This document shows, piece after piece, positions 26,382 through 35,304 of a stretch of 64,000 bases of DNA. The translations under genes were made by a program, and so were the position numbers. The number at the start of each line of letters is the position of its first letter. Position 1 is the first letter of the stretch. The notes under the pieces were generated by a model. That model searched no databases. It saw nothing but the letters and a program-made list of their open reading frames with translations, and had not been told where the DNA came from. Source of the stretch: an uncultured Lentisphaeria bacterium (lineage in GTDB: Bacteria; Verrucomicrobiota; Lentisphaeria; Victivallales; UBA1829); contig CASDPB010000013.1 in the NCBI GenBank assembly GCA_949282305.1, positions 1 to 64,000 on the forward strand, written 5' to 3'.

Positions 26382-27053
26382 ATGCTCAGAGCAGGATTTG
26401 ATTATTCTTGGAGCGAGGCTTCTTTCGCTCTTGCGGATGAAAACGGAACCGTTATTTTTGATGAATTCATACAACTGCCGCCGCGCAATGCCTCCGGTCT
26501 GCCGTCATGGATGGAAGAGTGCCTGAAAAGGCATGGCGCCGTGTTCAATGACATTGCGGAATGGAGTGTTGGAATCGGTCCCGGTTCATTTACGGGGCTG
26601 CGCCTTGCTTCATCGTTTGTGATGGGGCTTGCTTTCCGGCGGGAGAATGTGCGCTGCCGCGGGATTTCCACCGCATCCGCACTGGCTGCGTCTGCCGGAC
26701 TGAAGGTTCCGCGCGTTCTCGCTCTGTTCGACGGCAGACGTGATGAACTTCTGGCTTTCGGACTCGGAGACAGGAACGGTTCTTATGAGCCTGATTCCTT
26801 TCATGCGGTGCTCGGAAAAGATTCTCTGAACGTACTGAATGATTTTGAGGCGTTGGTCTGTCTTGCCAGAGACGAGGCGCAGATCCGCAGGGTTGCCGGC
26901 GATGCCGCGGAAGGAAAACTGCATCCGGTGGAACATCTGAAAGCCTCAAAGCTGATCCTTGCGTCTCCGGGGGATTTCAATACGACCCTCAAGGATCTGG
27001 TCTATCTCCGTCCCGCAGTGTTTGTCGAACCCAGAATCCCGAGACAGTTATGA
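26382..27053 (+). CDS. tsaB: tRNA threonylcarbamoyladenosine biosynthesis protein TsaB
   Basis: The product is 223 residues. The family core VGIGPGSFTGLRLASSFVMGLAF lies at about 65-87, followed by ISTASALA and ALFDGRRDELLAF. TsaB is the inactive-paralogue partner of TsaD in the complex that modifies adenosine 37 of ANN-decoding tRNAs. The ATG at 26382 lacks a strong ribosome site, but the family alignment begins there (MLRAGFDYS). It overlaps the next gene by four bases. Neither tsaD nor tsaE is in the window. Confidence 0.85.
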   Translation: MLRAGFDYSWSEASFALADENGTVIFDEFIQLPPRNASGLPSWMEECLKRHGAVFNDIAEWSVGIGPGSFTGLRLASSFVMGLAFRRENVRCRGISTASALAASAGLKVPRVLALFDGRRDELLAFGLGDRNGSYEPDSFHAVLGKDSLNVLNDFEALVCLARDEAQIRRVAGDAAEGKLHPVEHLKASKLILASPGDFNTTLKDLVYLRPAVFVEPRIPRQL

Positions 27054-27772
27054 GCTCCAGACGCAAAAGAGCCGGAATCATATTCTGCATTATTTTCGCT
27101 TTTCTGCTGTCGATTGTCGTCATTGCCTTTTTTGTCGTAAGGAGCGTCTTTACGGATACTTCAATTCGGAGGACGCCTGCTGCCGAAATTAATCCGCAGG
27201 ATTACCGGATGGCGCAGCTCAAAGTCGGCGGCGCGGTCTCCCTTGTCCGCAACGCTTCGGAACACAGCCCGATGCAGGAGCTTGTCCTTTCCGGGGATGA
27301 ATTCAATGCCCTGACGGAAACGCTGTTCAATCTTTCGGGTCAGATTTCCAAAGATATGGAAATAGGCGGCATCAGACTTCAGGATGCCGCATTGAAGCTG
27401 AACGACGACTCGTTCCGTCTTCTTTACAGCTATGACACCGGGATGAAAACTCCGTTCGGTTCCCGTGTGAACTTTTGCATCGACATGGATTTCCGGATTG
27501 CGGACGGCAGATCATCCATGCAGTTCAGGAACACACGGATGGGCGGCATGGCAATGCCCGCCGTTTTACGCGACAGGCTGGAGGAAAGCTGGCGGAAGTT
27601 CCGGCATACCAGGGAACACCAGTGTCTGCTGGAATCCGTGGAATCGCTTTCCGTCGACAATGGCGAGCTCCGGGTCAGATACCGTCCTTACCGGATGAAA
27701 CAAAACTTCGCCCCGTCTGTCCTGAATGCCGTTGACATGATTCTGAATCCTCTTGGCAGTTTCAGAAGATGA
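27050..27772 (+). CDS. Membrane-anchored protein of unknown function
   Basis: The product is 240 residues. A positively charged start (SSRRKR) is followed by one membrane helix at about 9-31; the remainder should face outward. That part is mixed beta and helix, with NALTETLFNLS and DSFRLLYSYDTGMKTPFG as notable stretches, and a basic C-terminus. It overlaps the tsaB stop as ATGA and is therefore coupled to it. No family is recognised. Confidence 0.7.
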   Translation: MSSRRKRAGIIFCIIFAFLLSIVVIAFFVVRSVFTDTSIRRTPAAEINPQDYRMAQLKVGGAVSLVRNASEHSPMQELVLSGDEFNALTETLFNLSGQISKDMEIGGIRLQDAALKLNDDSFRLLYSYDTGMKTPFGSRVNFCIDMDFRIADGRSSMQFRNTRMGGMAMPAVLRDRLEESWRKFRHTREHQCLLESVESLSVDNGELRVRYRPYRMKQNFAPSVLNAVDMILNPLGSFRR

Positions 27773-27897
27773 GAGCACGGATTCCGGGTTCTTTTTCATG
27801 GTTTTCCCGCTTTCGGAATTGACTAATCGGGGATATGAATTTATATTTAGTGACTTTTATGCAATTTAAATGACAATTCATGCAAGGAAATTAGGAA

Positions 27898-28692
27898 ATG
27901 CTTACATTGCTTTGTGCCCTGGCTGCCGGAATCATTGTCTGGCTCGGAACTGTTTACGGATTTCATCTCACGTCGTCGTGGGGAACTTTTCTCGGCGTTT
28001 TCGCCATGCTGGCCGTGCAGGTTGCGGTGTCGCTGATCGTCCGCCGCAAAACGACAAAGATCAACCTTCAGATTCAAGGGATTATGCTGGACGTCCAGAA
28101 GAAACTGGAGGCGAAACAGCAGCAGTTCATGCGCCGCCCGATGGACCCGAAACTTATGATGCAGCAGTTCACGAAGGAACAGAATGCCGGACTGGAGCGC
28201 GCGATCACGGCTTGTGAACTGTTCCGCCCGCTCTACAAGTGGAGTTTTCTGATGGAGCGTCAGATCAACACAATGAAAATGGCGTTCAACTATCAGCTCA
28301 GGCGGTATGACGAGGCGGACCGCCTGATGGCGAAATCGCTTCTGCTTGACCCGCAGTCCATTGCAATGAAAATGGCACGCATGTACAAGCGTGGCGAGGA
28401 GGGAATAGACAAGTTTTTCAAAAAAAAATGCAAGAGGCTCAAGGGGAAGAACTGTGTCCTTCCTTATTCGCTGTATGCGTGGATTCTGATTAAGCAGGAC
28501 AAGGCGGATGAGGCGTTCAAGGTGATGACCGAAGCGAAGAAACGTGTTGAAAATGAGGTGATTGTCCGGAACTGGGAAGTTCTTGCGAATAAAAAGCCGA
28601 AAAGTTTTTCCAATGCGGGACTCGGTGAAATGTGGTATGCTCTTGCTTTGGAAGAGCCCAAAATGCCCAAACAGCAGTACCGCTACCGCTGA
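27898..28692 (+). CDS. Membrane protein with helical-repeat cytoplasmic domain
   Basis: The product is 264 residues. Two membrane helices lie at about 2-22 and 28-50. A long helical part follows with TPR-like pairs (NYQLRRYDEADRLMAKSLLLDP and KQDKADEAFKVMTEAKKRV, cited in part). The ATG follows AGGAA. Such proteins usually serve as docking platforms. It lies on its own between a weak gap and the rpsB promoter. No specific function is recognised. Confidence 0.7.
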   Translation: MLTLLCALAAGIIVWLGTVYGFHLTSSWGTFLGVFAMLAVQVAVSLIVRRKTTKINLQIQGIMLDVQKKLEAKQQQFMRRPMDPKLMMQQFTKEQNAGLERAITACELFRPLYKWSFLMERQINTMKMAFNYQLRRYDEADRLMAKSLLLDPQSIAMKMARMYKRGEEGIDKFFKKKCKRLKGKNCVLPYSLYAWILIKQDKADEAFKVMTEAKKRVENEVIVRNWEVLANKKPKSFSNAGLGEMWYALALEEPKMPKQQYRYR

Positions 28693-28793
28693 GCAGATTC
28701 CCGGGGCAGGCTGATGTTTCTTCACAGAATTGCGGCGGACGCGCCGTCGGCTGTCTTTCTGTCGTGTTTTTCTTGAAACTTGCGGCTTATGAC

Positions 28794-28821
28794 TTGAAAC
28801 TTTCCGTTTTCATGCTATCTT
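28794..28821 (+). promoter_or_regulatory. Probable rpsB-tsf promoter
   Basis: TTGAAA (28794-28799) and TATCTT (28816-28821) are separated by 16 bases. The start would leave a leader of about 160 bases before rpsB, containing complementary GTGTGCG and CGCGCATTACAC blocks that could fold. Autoregulation by S2 is known in other bacteria, but this structure is only suggested here. Confidence 0.45.
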
Positions 28822-28987
28822 AACTACTCTTTTCAGTGTTCGTGTGCGGGCTTCGCTGTGCGTTGCCTTCCCCATTAACCAACCCGGGGCGCGCATTACA
28901 CCAAAACAATAAAGATGTCTTGCCGGACTCATAACAATAGAAAAAAGTCCGTGCGAAAGCGTCGAAACAAAGAAAGGGCGGCCGATC

Positions 28988-29968
28988 ATGGCTCTCACAG
29001 TAAAAGATCTTCTTGAGGCAGGATGTCATTTCGGACATCAGACAAAACGCTGGAACCCCAAAATGAAGGACTATGTTTACGGTTCCAAAAACGGTATTTC
29101 CATCATCGACATCACCAGGACCATTCATCAGGTCGCCGACGCCTGCAACTTCCTTCAGGGCTGTGTCATGAAAGGCGGCAAGATTCTCTTCGTCGGAACG
29201 AAAAGACAGGCGCAGCAGATCGTCCGCGAGGCTTCCGACGCCACGGGAATGAACTATGTCATGGAAAGATGGATGGGCGGAACGCTCACGAACAACGCCA
29301 CCATCAAGAAATCCATCAAGAAAATGCAGGAGATTGATGCAATTGTCAGCAGTGAAAACAGCAAACTCAAAAAGAAGGAGATTGCTGTCCTTTCCCGTCA
29401 GGGCGAAAAACTTCACCGGGATCTCGACGGCATCGCCTCCATGAAGAAACTTCCGGATGCGGTCGTCATCGTTGACGTCTGCCATGATGAAATCGCTGTC
29501 AAGGAAGCACGCAAGCTCAATATTCCGATCGTTGCAATCGTTGATACAAACGGCGATCCCGAGCCGATTGATTATCCGATCGCCGCCAACGACGATGCCG
29601 TGAAATCCATCAAGGTCATCATGGACACCTTTGTCGAGACGATCAAAGATGCCGCTGAGCTCTATGGCAAGAAGGCTGCCGAAGACAAGGCGAAGGCGGA
29701 TGCCGCCGCAGCTGAAAGAGCGAAGGATGAACCCAAACGCCGCAGCGTCAAAGGCGAAAGCAAGGATGGAAAGAGCGGAAAACGCGCTTTCACGAAGCGC
29801 CCCTCCCGCAAGCTGGTTGACGGTGCTCCCAAAGCTGATGGAGAAGAAAAAGTCGAGGTTACGACGGATGCGGAAATGAAGAAGAAAGCCCCGGCGAAAA
29901 AGGCCGCTCCCAAGAAAGCGGAAGCCGCGGCGGAAGCTCCGAAAGCTGAAGAAAAACCTGCTGAATAA
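28988..29968 (+). CDS. rpsB: Small ribosomal subunit protein S2 with long basic tail
   Basis: The product is 326 residues. The first 225 follow S2 closely: LLEAGCHFGHQTKRWNPKM, ERWMGGTLTNN, LPDAVVIVDV and PIVAIVDTN. The last 95 or so residues, beginning after YGKKAAEDKAK, form a low-complexity Lys/Ala/Glu-rich extension not present in the common 240-residue form. It starts after GGGCGG and precedes tsf by 29 bases, the classical order. Confidence 0.95.
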   Translation: MALTVKDLLEAGCHFGHQTKRWNPKMKDYVYGSKNGISIIDITRTIHQVADACNFLQGCVMKGGKILFVGTKRQAQQIVREASDATGMNYVMERWMGGTLTNNATIKKSIKKMQEIDAIVSSENSKLKKKEIAVLSRQGEKLHRDLDGIASMKKLPDAVVIVDVCHDEIAVKEARKLNIPIVAIVDTNGDPEPIDYPIAANDDAVKSIKVIMDTFVETIKDAAELYGKKAAEDKAKADAAAAERAKDEPKRRSVKGESKDGKSGKRAFTKRPSRKLVDGAPKADGEEKVEVTTDAEMKKKAPAKKAAPKKAEAAAEAPKAEEKPAE

Positions 29969-29997
29969 GTTTAATCCTATCTGAAAGGAGTCCGATA

Positions 29998-30801
29998 ATG
30001 GCTAACATAACTGCTGCAATGGTCAAAGAACTGCGCGATAAAACCGATGCGGGAATGATGGATTGCAAAAAAGCTCTGACAGAAACAAACGGCGACATGG
30101 AAGCCGCTGTTGAGTATCTGCGTAAAACCGGTGCGGCGAAAGCTGAAAAGCGTGCCGACAAAGCCACCAAGGAAGGCAAAGTCTTTGCCGCGGTCGATGG
30201 AAACAAGGCCGTTATGATCGAGGTTCTTTGCGAGACCGACTTTGTTGCGGGCAATGAAAAATTCTTCGATTATGTCAAAGAAGCCGCCGGACGCATTCTT
30301 GCCGCCACATCCGGTGACGGCGACATTACGGAAAAGGCTCAGGAACTCGAAAACGACAATCTGAAGGAACTCTTCGTGAAGTTCGGTGAAAAGATGGTTC
30401 TCCGCAGAGCAGTCCGTTTCGAGTCTGCCGGTGTGGTTTCCTCCTATATGCACGGCAACGGTAAAATCGGCATCATGATCGATGTCGAAGGCACGACTGA
30501 TCCGGAGCTTCTCAAGGCGATCTGCATGCATATCGCGGCTTACAGTCCGATGTATGTCAACTCCGGCGAGGTTCCCGCCGAGGCGATTGCGAAGGAAAAG
30601 GAAATTGCCGCGGCTCAGCTTGCGGGCAAGCCTGCAAATATGATTGAGAAGATCCTTGCCGGCAAGATCAACAAGTGGTATACTGAAATCTGCCTCATGA
30701 ACCAGCCCTGGATTCATGATGACAAGACCTGCCTGGCAAAACTTGCTCCCGGCGTGAAAGTCAACAAGTTTGTCCGCTGGACCGTCGGTCAGGAACTTTA
30801 A
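29998..30801 (+). CDS. tsf: Elongation factor Ts
   Basis: The product is 267 residues. It exchanges GDP on EF-Tu. The N-terminal UBA-like helix (MVKELRDKTDAGMMDCKKAL) and the core TDFVAGNEKFF are clear family marks, with the EF-Tu contact in TDFV. The length is slightly below the E. coli form (283). The ATG has AAAGGAG eight bases upstream. It is followed by a strong terminator, so rpsB-tsf is one unit. Confidence 0.97.
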   Translation: MANITAAMVKELRDKTDAGMMDCKKALTETNGDMEAAVEYLRKTGAAKAEKRADKATKEGKVFAAVDGNKAVMIEVLCETDFVAGNEKFFDYVKEAAGRILAATSGDGDITEKAQELENDNLKELFVKFGEKMVLRRAVRFESAGVVSSYMHGNGKIGIMIDVEGTTDPELLKAICMHIAAYSPMYVNSGEVPAEAIAKEKEIAAAQLAGKPANMIEKILAGKINKWYTEICLMNQPWIHDDKTCLAKLAPGVKVNKFVRWTVGQEL

Positions 30802-30822
30802 TCCGTTCTGCTGATTTTTGTC

Positions 30823-30858
30823 AAAGGGTCTGTTCCGTAAAAGAACAGACCCTTTTTT
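30823..30858 (+). terminator. Strong terminator of rpsB-tsf
   Basis: Arms AAAGGGTCTGTTC (30823-30835) and GAACAGACCCTTT (30843-30855) pair perfectly over 13 bases around a seven-base loop, followed by a run of T. Confidence 0.9.
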
Positions 30859-30872
30859 TACAGGTGTTTTCC

Positions 30873-32099
30873 ATGAACAGAGTGGCAGTAATCGGTTCGG
30901 GGCCTGCCGGTTTGTCGGCGGCGCTGGCGCTCAGGGAATGCGGAAGGGAACCCGTAGTCTTTGAGCGGAGGGATCTTCCCGCCCTTAAACTTCTTGCCAG
31001 CGGGGGTGGACGCTGCAACTTCACCAATATTCTGGAACCTGAAGTTTTTATGGAAAAATTCGGGCGGAACGGTCTGTTCATGCGGGACGTCCTGTGTTTT
31101 GCTCCGCGGGAATGGCTGATTTCCTTCCTTGAAACGCATGGGGTTCCGGTTCAGCTGACGGATGGTTTCCACTATTTTCCGAAATCCGGGAAAGCGCGCG
31201 ATATTCTGAATGCTTTTCTCACTGCATCCCATGCCGTTGTCAAGACATCATCCGAAGTTTCGGAGATATTGACGGAAGACGGTGCTGTTTCCGGAATCCG
31301 CGTCAACGGGATTGCACTTCCTTTTGAAACAGTGATCCTTGCGGCAGGCGGTCCGGCGTGGAAAGGACTTGGCAGTGCCTCCGGCTTGAGGCTTGCGGAG
31401 ATGCTGGGTCACACGATTGTAAAACCTCTTCCTGCGGTTGCTCCGCTTCTGATCCGCGAGGATTGGGTCAAGTCCCTTGCCGGAGTCAGCCTGGAGCGGG
31501 CGAGGCTCTTTATGCGCAGGGGAAAGCGTCATCGCGTAATTGAAACCGTGGGGAACCTGCTTTTCACCCATGAGGGGCTTTCCGGTTTTTCCGCGCTTGA
31601 TCTTGCCGGAGACGCCGCCGCAATCTGCGCGGAAAACGGGGATTCGGAGCTGTTTCTCAGTGTCCGCCCGGAATGGAACAGGGGGGACTGGGCTGCGGAA
31701 GTGGAGCGCTGGAGACGCGGGGACGGCTGGAAGCTGATCCGTTCGCATCTCGCACGGCATATAGTCCGTTCCGTGGCGGACATGATTTGTGATCTTTCCG
31801 AGTGTTACGACGTGAAAGCATGCAGTCTTTCCGCAGTTCAGCGCGATGCCCTGCTTGACAATCTGACGGCTCTGCCGCTGACCGTTTACGGTGCGGGCCC
31901 CATGGGAAAGGCTATGGCGATGCGCGGGGGAGTCTCCCTGAAAGAGATTCATCCGGCGACTTTGGAGAGCCGCCGTGTAAAGGGGCTTTACTTTGCCGGC
32001 GAGATCATGGATCTTGTCGGTCCCTGCGGCGGCTACAACATGCAATGGGCTTTTTCGTCCGGCAGACTTGCCGGGAGTCTGAGAAATCTTCACTCCTGA
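30873..32099 (+). CDS. HI0933/BaiN-like FAD-binding oxidoreductase
   Basis: The product is 408 residues. The FAD-binding motif GSGPAGLSAAL is at the start, followed by FERRD. LLASGGGRCNFTN is a hallmark of the HI0933 flavoprotein family. DGFHYFPKSGKARDI and the C-terminal GLYFAGEIMDLVGPCGGYNMQWAFSSG (quoted in part) also fit. Substrates of this family are mostly unknown. The ATG at 30873 follows AGGTG. Its 3' end overlaps the convergent lipoprotein gene by ten bases. Confidence 0.85.
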   Translation: MNRVAVIGSGPAGLSAALALRECGREPVVFERRDLPALKLLASGGGRCNFTNILEPEVFMEKFGRNGLFMRDVLCFAPREWLISFLETHGVPVQLTDGFHYFPKSGKARDILNAFLTASHAVVKTSSEVSEILTEDGAVSGIRVNGIALPFETVILAAGGPAWKGLGSASGLRLAEMLGHTIVKPLPAVAPLLIREDWVKSLAGVSLERARLFMRRGKRHRVIETVGNLLFTHEGLSGFSALDLAGDAAAICAENGDSELFLSVRPEWNRGDWAAEVERWRRGDGWKLIRSHLARHIVRSVADMICDLSECYDVKACSLSAVQRDALLDNLTALPLTVYGAGPMGKAMAMRGGVSLKEIHPATLESRRVKGLYFAGEIMDLVGPCGGYNMQWAFSSGRLAGSLRNLHS

Positions 32100-32572
32100 A
32101 CGGCGGCGGGCGCATTTCTGCCGAAATTTTCTTTTTTCTGAAGAGGGATCATTTTGGAGAAAAGACGTTTACCGGAACCGGCTTTGACGATGCGCAGAGT
32201 CCACTCCAGGTCCTCATTGACAAAAGACCCGACAATGTACTGAGGCTCTGAAGCCGCATAGTCGGCAAGTTTCTGATCCACCATTTTCTGCATGACGCGG
32301 AATGCGAGCTTTTTCGCGTTGGATTCTCCCGTGATTGCAAAAGAAATGGGACCTTCTCCCTGCGAAACCAGAACCATGGTCAGCGAAGTGATCATCATGT
32401 TGATTGCATCAACATCCTTGACCGGTTCCGTGCCGACCCTGACGGACTGCGAGGCAATCTCTTCCTCAAACGGCGGTGTCAGCGGCTCCGGTCCGCTTTC
32501 AAACCATCCTATGCAGGCGGTCAGCGATATGAGTGCGGGAATGAGCAAAATAAAACAGGCAAGACGAATCAT
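32090..32572 (-). CDS. Small lipoprotein
   Basis: The product is 160 residues from an ATG behind AAGGAG. The lipobox SLTAC gives Cys20 as the acylated residue. The mature part has conserved-looking strands VRVGTEPVKDVDAINMM and a Lys/Leu-rich segment AKKLAFRVMQKMVDQKLADY, with an alternating-strand end (WTLRIVKAGSGKRLF). This resembles penicillin-binding-protein activator/LpoB-type lipoproteins, but the match is loose. It is monocistronic, transcribed toward the flavoprotein gene. Confidence 0.6.
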   Translation of the reverse strand: MIRLACFILLIPALISLTACIGWFESGPEPLTPPFEEEIASQSVRVGTEPVKDVDAINMMITSLTMVLVSQGEGPISFAITGESNAKKLAFRVMQKMVDQKLADYAASEPQYIVGSFVNEDLEWTLRIVKAGSGKRLFSKMIPLQKKENFGRNAPAAVQE

Positions 32573-32795
32573 TCAAAAAACTCCTTCCAGATGATTTCAG
32601 GAATACAACTTAACCCCGGGAATGAAAATAGGCAAGTCTGTTTTTGATATTTTTTCTGTTTTCTCTCCGGCATCGGCGGAATCTCCGGTTTTTGAACGAA
32701 TTTACGACTCTTTGTATTGTATATTGCCGGAACAGGAACTATATTATTTGAAATAATACTAATTTCAGATTCATTTAAATTAAAGATTTTGACAA

Positions 32796-34577
32796 ATGAA
32801 AGCGTATGATTTAAGAAAAAAATACCTGAGCTTTTTCCAGAGCAAAGGTCACTCCGTCATCAAGAGTGCTTCCCTGATTCCCGATAATGACCCGACTGTT
32901 CTTTTCACCACTGCCGGAATGCATCCTCTGGTTCCCTATCTGCTCGGCGGAAAGCATCCGCAGGGGACTCGTCTTACCGATGTGCAGAAGTGCATCCGCA
33001 CCGGCGATATTGATGAAGTCGGGGATCCGGTGCATCTTACCTTCTTTGAAATGCTCGGCAACTGGTCGCTCGGCGATTACTTCAAGAAGGAGGCGATTGA
33101 ATTCAGTTTTGAGTTTCTTACCTCGAAAGAATACCTCGGCATTCCGGTGGAAATGCTGGCTGTGACGGTGTTCGCCGGTGATGAAAATGCGCCGTTCGAT
33201 GAAGAGGCATTCAACCAATGGCGTTCCCTCGGCATTCCGGAGAAACGGATTGCAAAGTGTCCGAAAGAGGACAACTGGTGGGGCCCCGCCGGACAGACCG
33301 GTCCCTGCGGTCCCGATACGGAGATGTTCTACTGGACCGGACCGCTTCCCGTTCCCGAGACCTTTGATCCCGGAAACAAGCTCTGGGTCGAGATCTGGAA
33401 TGACGTATTCATGCAGTACAATAAGACCGCCGACGGCAGATTTGAGCCTCTGGCGCAGAAAAATGTGGATACCGGCATGGGAGTTGAACGTGTGACGGCG
33501 ATCCTTCAGGGGAAAAAGAGCTGTTACGAGACGGAGCTTTTCGCGCCGCTGTTTGCTGAGCTGGATCAGCTTCGAGGCGTGACGCATCAGGAGGGCGGAG
33601 AAAGAAGCCGTTCCGAGCGCATTGTCGTGGAACATGCGCGTGCGGCGACGTTTATCATGGCGGACGGCATTACCCCCGGCAAAGTCGATCAGGCCTATGT
33701 CCTGCGCCGTCTGATCCGCAGAATGATCCGCGAGGCGCGCAAGCTCGGCGTGAACGGGCTGTTTACGGCAAAGCTGGCGGAAGTCGTGATTCGTGACTAC
33801 AAGGAGTTCTATCCCGAACTGGAAGCCAATTCCAAACAGATTCTTGAGGAGTTTACCCGCGAGGAGGAGCAGTTCCAGCAGGCGCTTGAAAAGGGCACTG
33901 CGGAGTTTGAAAAACTGATTGCCCGTGTTCCCGCGCACATCCAGAACAAAGTCGTCAGCGGCAAAAACGCTTTTTATCTTTATGAGACCTTCGGTTTTCC
34001 GATTGAACTGACTGTCGAAATGGCACGGGAAAAGGGATTCAAGGTCGATTTGAAAGGCTATGAAGAGGCGTATGCGAAACATCAGGAGCTTTCGAGAAAA
34101 GGCGCTGAACAGAAATTCAAAGGCGGTCTTGCCGATCATTCCGAAGAGTCGGCGAAGCTCCACACTGCAACGCACCTGCTCCATGCGGCTTTGAGAAAGG
34201 TTCTGGGAACACATGTCGCTCAGAAGGGGTCCAATATCAATGCGGAACGTCTGCGTTTTGACTTTTCACATCCGGACAAGATGACGCCGGAGCAGCTTGC
34301 CGAAGTTGAAAAACTTGTGAACGAAGCGATTGAGGCAAAGGTTCCGGTGGTCTGCGAAGAGATGGGGGTGGAGGAAGCCAGGGCACAGGGGGCCATCGGA
34401 CTTTTCGGAGACAAATATGGCGAAAAGGTTCGCGTGTATACAATGGGGAAATTCAGCAAGGAAATCTGTGGCGGGCCTCATGCCGCGAATACGGGGGATC
34501 TCGGACATTTCAAAATTGTAAAAGAGGAAAGTTCCAGCCGTGGTGTCAGACGCATCAAGGCTGTAATCGGCAAATAA
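32796..34577 (+). CDS. alaS: Alanine-tRNA ligase, short form lacking the C-Ala domain
   Basis: The product is 593 residues, where most bacterial forms have about 870. The catalytic domain is complete: LRKKYLSFFQSKGH, FTTAGMHPLVPYLLG, FFEMLGNWSLGDYFK and GPAGQTGPCGPDTEMF. The editing domain has HTATHLLH and CGGPHAANTG, giving all four zinc ligands of that site. The protein stops right after the editing domain, so the oligomerising C-Ala domain is missing. No strong ribosome site is seen before the ATG. The STAS gene follows 18 bases later. Confidence 0.93.
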   Translation: MKAYDLRKKYLSFFQSKGHSVIKSASLIPDNDPTVLFTTAGMHPLVPYLLGGKHPQGTRLTDVQKCIRTGDIDEVGDPVHLTFFEMLGNWSLGDYFKKEAIEFSFEFLTSKEYLGIPVEMLAVTVFAGDENAPFDEEAFNQWRSLGIPEKRIAKCPKEDNWWGPAGQTGPCGPDTEMFYWTGPLPVPETFDPGNKLWVEIWNDVFMQYNKTADGRFEPLAQKNVDTGMGVERVTAILQGKKSCYETELFAPLFAELDQLRGVTHQEGGERSRSERIVVEHARAATFIMADGITPGKVDQAYVLRRLIRRMIREARKLGVNGLFTAKLAEVVIRDYKEFYPELEANSKQILEEFTREEEQFQQALEKGTAEFEKLIARVPAHIQNKVVSGKNAFYLYETFGFPIELTVEMAREKGFKVDLKGYEEAYAKHQELSRKGAEQKFKGGLADHSEESAKLHTATHLLHAALRKVLGTHVAQKGSNINAERLRFDFSHPDKMTPEQLAEVEKLVNEAIEAKVPVVCEEMGVEEARAQGAIGLFGDKYGEKVRVYTMGKFSKEICGGPHAANTGDLGHFKIVKEESSSRGVRRIKAVIGK

Positions 34578-34595
34578 CCAGGAGGAGGGTGCGCA

Positions 34596-35096
34596 ATGAA
34601 GAATGCAGAGGTTCTGATCGCCAGCAATGACGGTGTTTACAGCATCAAAGTAAACGGACGCGCTACATTTGAGTGTGCGCCGCCGCTGCGCAGTCTGGCA
34701 AAGGATTTGGAAAATGTCATGTTCAGGAAAGTTGATGTTGACCTTTCCGCCTGCACCGGAATGGACAGCACGTTCATGGGCATTCTTGCCATGCTGGGGC
34801 TCCGTTCCAAGAAGATTGATGCGGTCATGACGATTTTCAATGCCGGAGAATTGAATAAATCTCTCCTTTTCGGTCTCGGGCTGAAGAAGCTGTTCAATTT
34901 CTCGGAAGGCGAAGTTCCTCTCGGAGCGCAGACGGGTGCCGCGGACAGCGCCCCGGACAAGATTGTCAATGCACAGACGGTTCTGGATGCACACAAGACT
35001 TTGATGGATGTCGATGAGGAAAACGTCAGGAAATTTGAGAAGGTGGTTGACTACGTTCAAAAAGACCTTGATAAACTGAACGACAAGAAGTCATGA
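34596..35096 (+). CDS. STAS-domain protein (anti-sigma antagonist-like)
   Basis: The product is 166 residues with AGGAGGAGGG before the ATG. Residues 8-105 form a STAS-like fold: ATFECAPPLRSLAKDL, then VDVDLSACTGMDSTFMGILAMLG, where the Asp-Ser-Thr stretch sits at the usual phospho-serine loop. A second helical part (115-166) ends in a charged helix. Such proteins bind anti-sigma factors or regulate transporters. No anti-sigma kinase is nearby. It is co-transcribed with alaS and overlaps a mini-gene. Confidence 0.75.
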   Translation: MKNAEVLIASNDGVYSIKVNGRATFECAPPLRSLAKDLENVMFRKVDVDLSACTGMDSTFMGILAMLGLRSKKIDAVMTIFNAGELNKSLLFGLGLKKLFNFSEGEVPLGAQTGAADSAPDKIVNAQTVLDAHKTLMDVDEENVRKFEKVVDYVQKDLDKLNDKKS

Positions 35097-35233
35097 AGCC
35101 TCCGCGGAAGCCACACGACAATCCCCGTCCGCAGCTGGACTCGATGAAATCCCGTTCCTTTGCGGCACGCAGCGGCGCGCGGAACCGGATTATCTCGAAT
35201 GCGTCTAAAAAACCGACGTCGCGGCGGGGATGA
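35093..35233 (+). CDS. Basic mini-protein coupled to the STAS gene
   Basis: This is an open frame of 46 codons whose ATG overlaps the STAS stop (ATGA). The product is very basic and Pro/Arg/Ser-rich (MKPPRKPHDNPRPQLDSM at the start, KPTSRRG at the end). Its only ribosome support is the weak AAGAAG at the end of the STAS gene, which suits re-initiation. The terminator follows 22 bases after the stop, so it would be the last gene of the operon. It may be non-coding. Confidence 0.4.
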   Translation: MKPPRKPHDNPRPQLDSMKSRSFAARSGARNRIISNASKKPTSRRG

Positions 35234-35255
35234 AATAAAGAACTGGTTTGTAATG

Positions 35256-35294
35256 AATGCCGGAAGAACGATTGCTTTCTTCCGGTATTTTTTT
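35256..35294 (+). terminator. Terminator of the alaS-STAS operon
   Basis: Arms 35256-35268 and 35277-35289 pair over 13 positions with one G-U (core CCGGAAGAA/TTCTTCCGG) around an eight-base loop, followed by seven T. The minus-strand side has no T-run, so it is not a clear terminator for the convergent operon. Confidence 0.85.
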
Positions 35295-35304
35295 GCGTCT
35301 GGCG

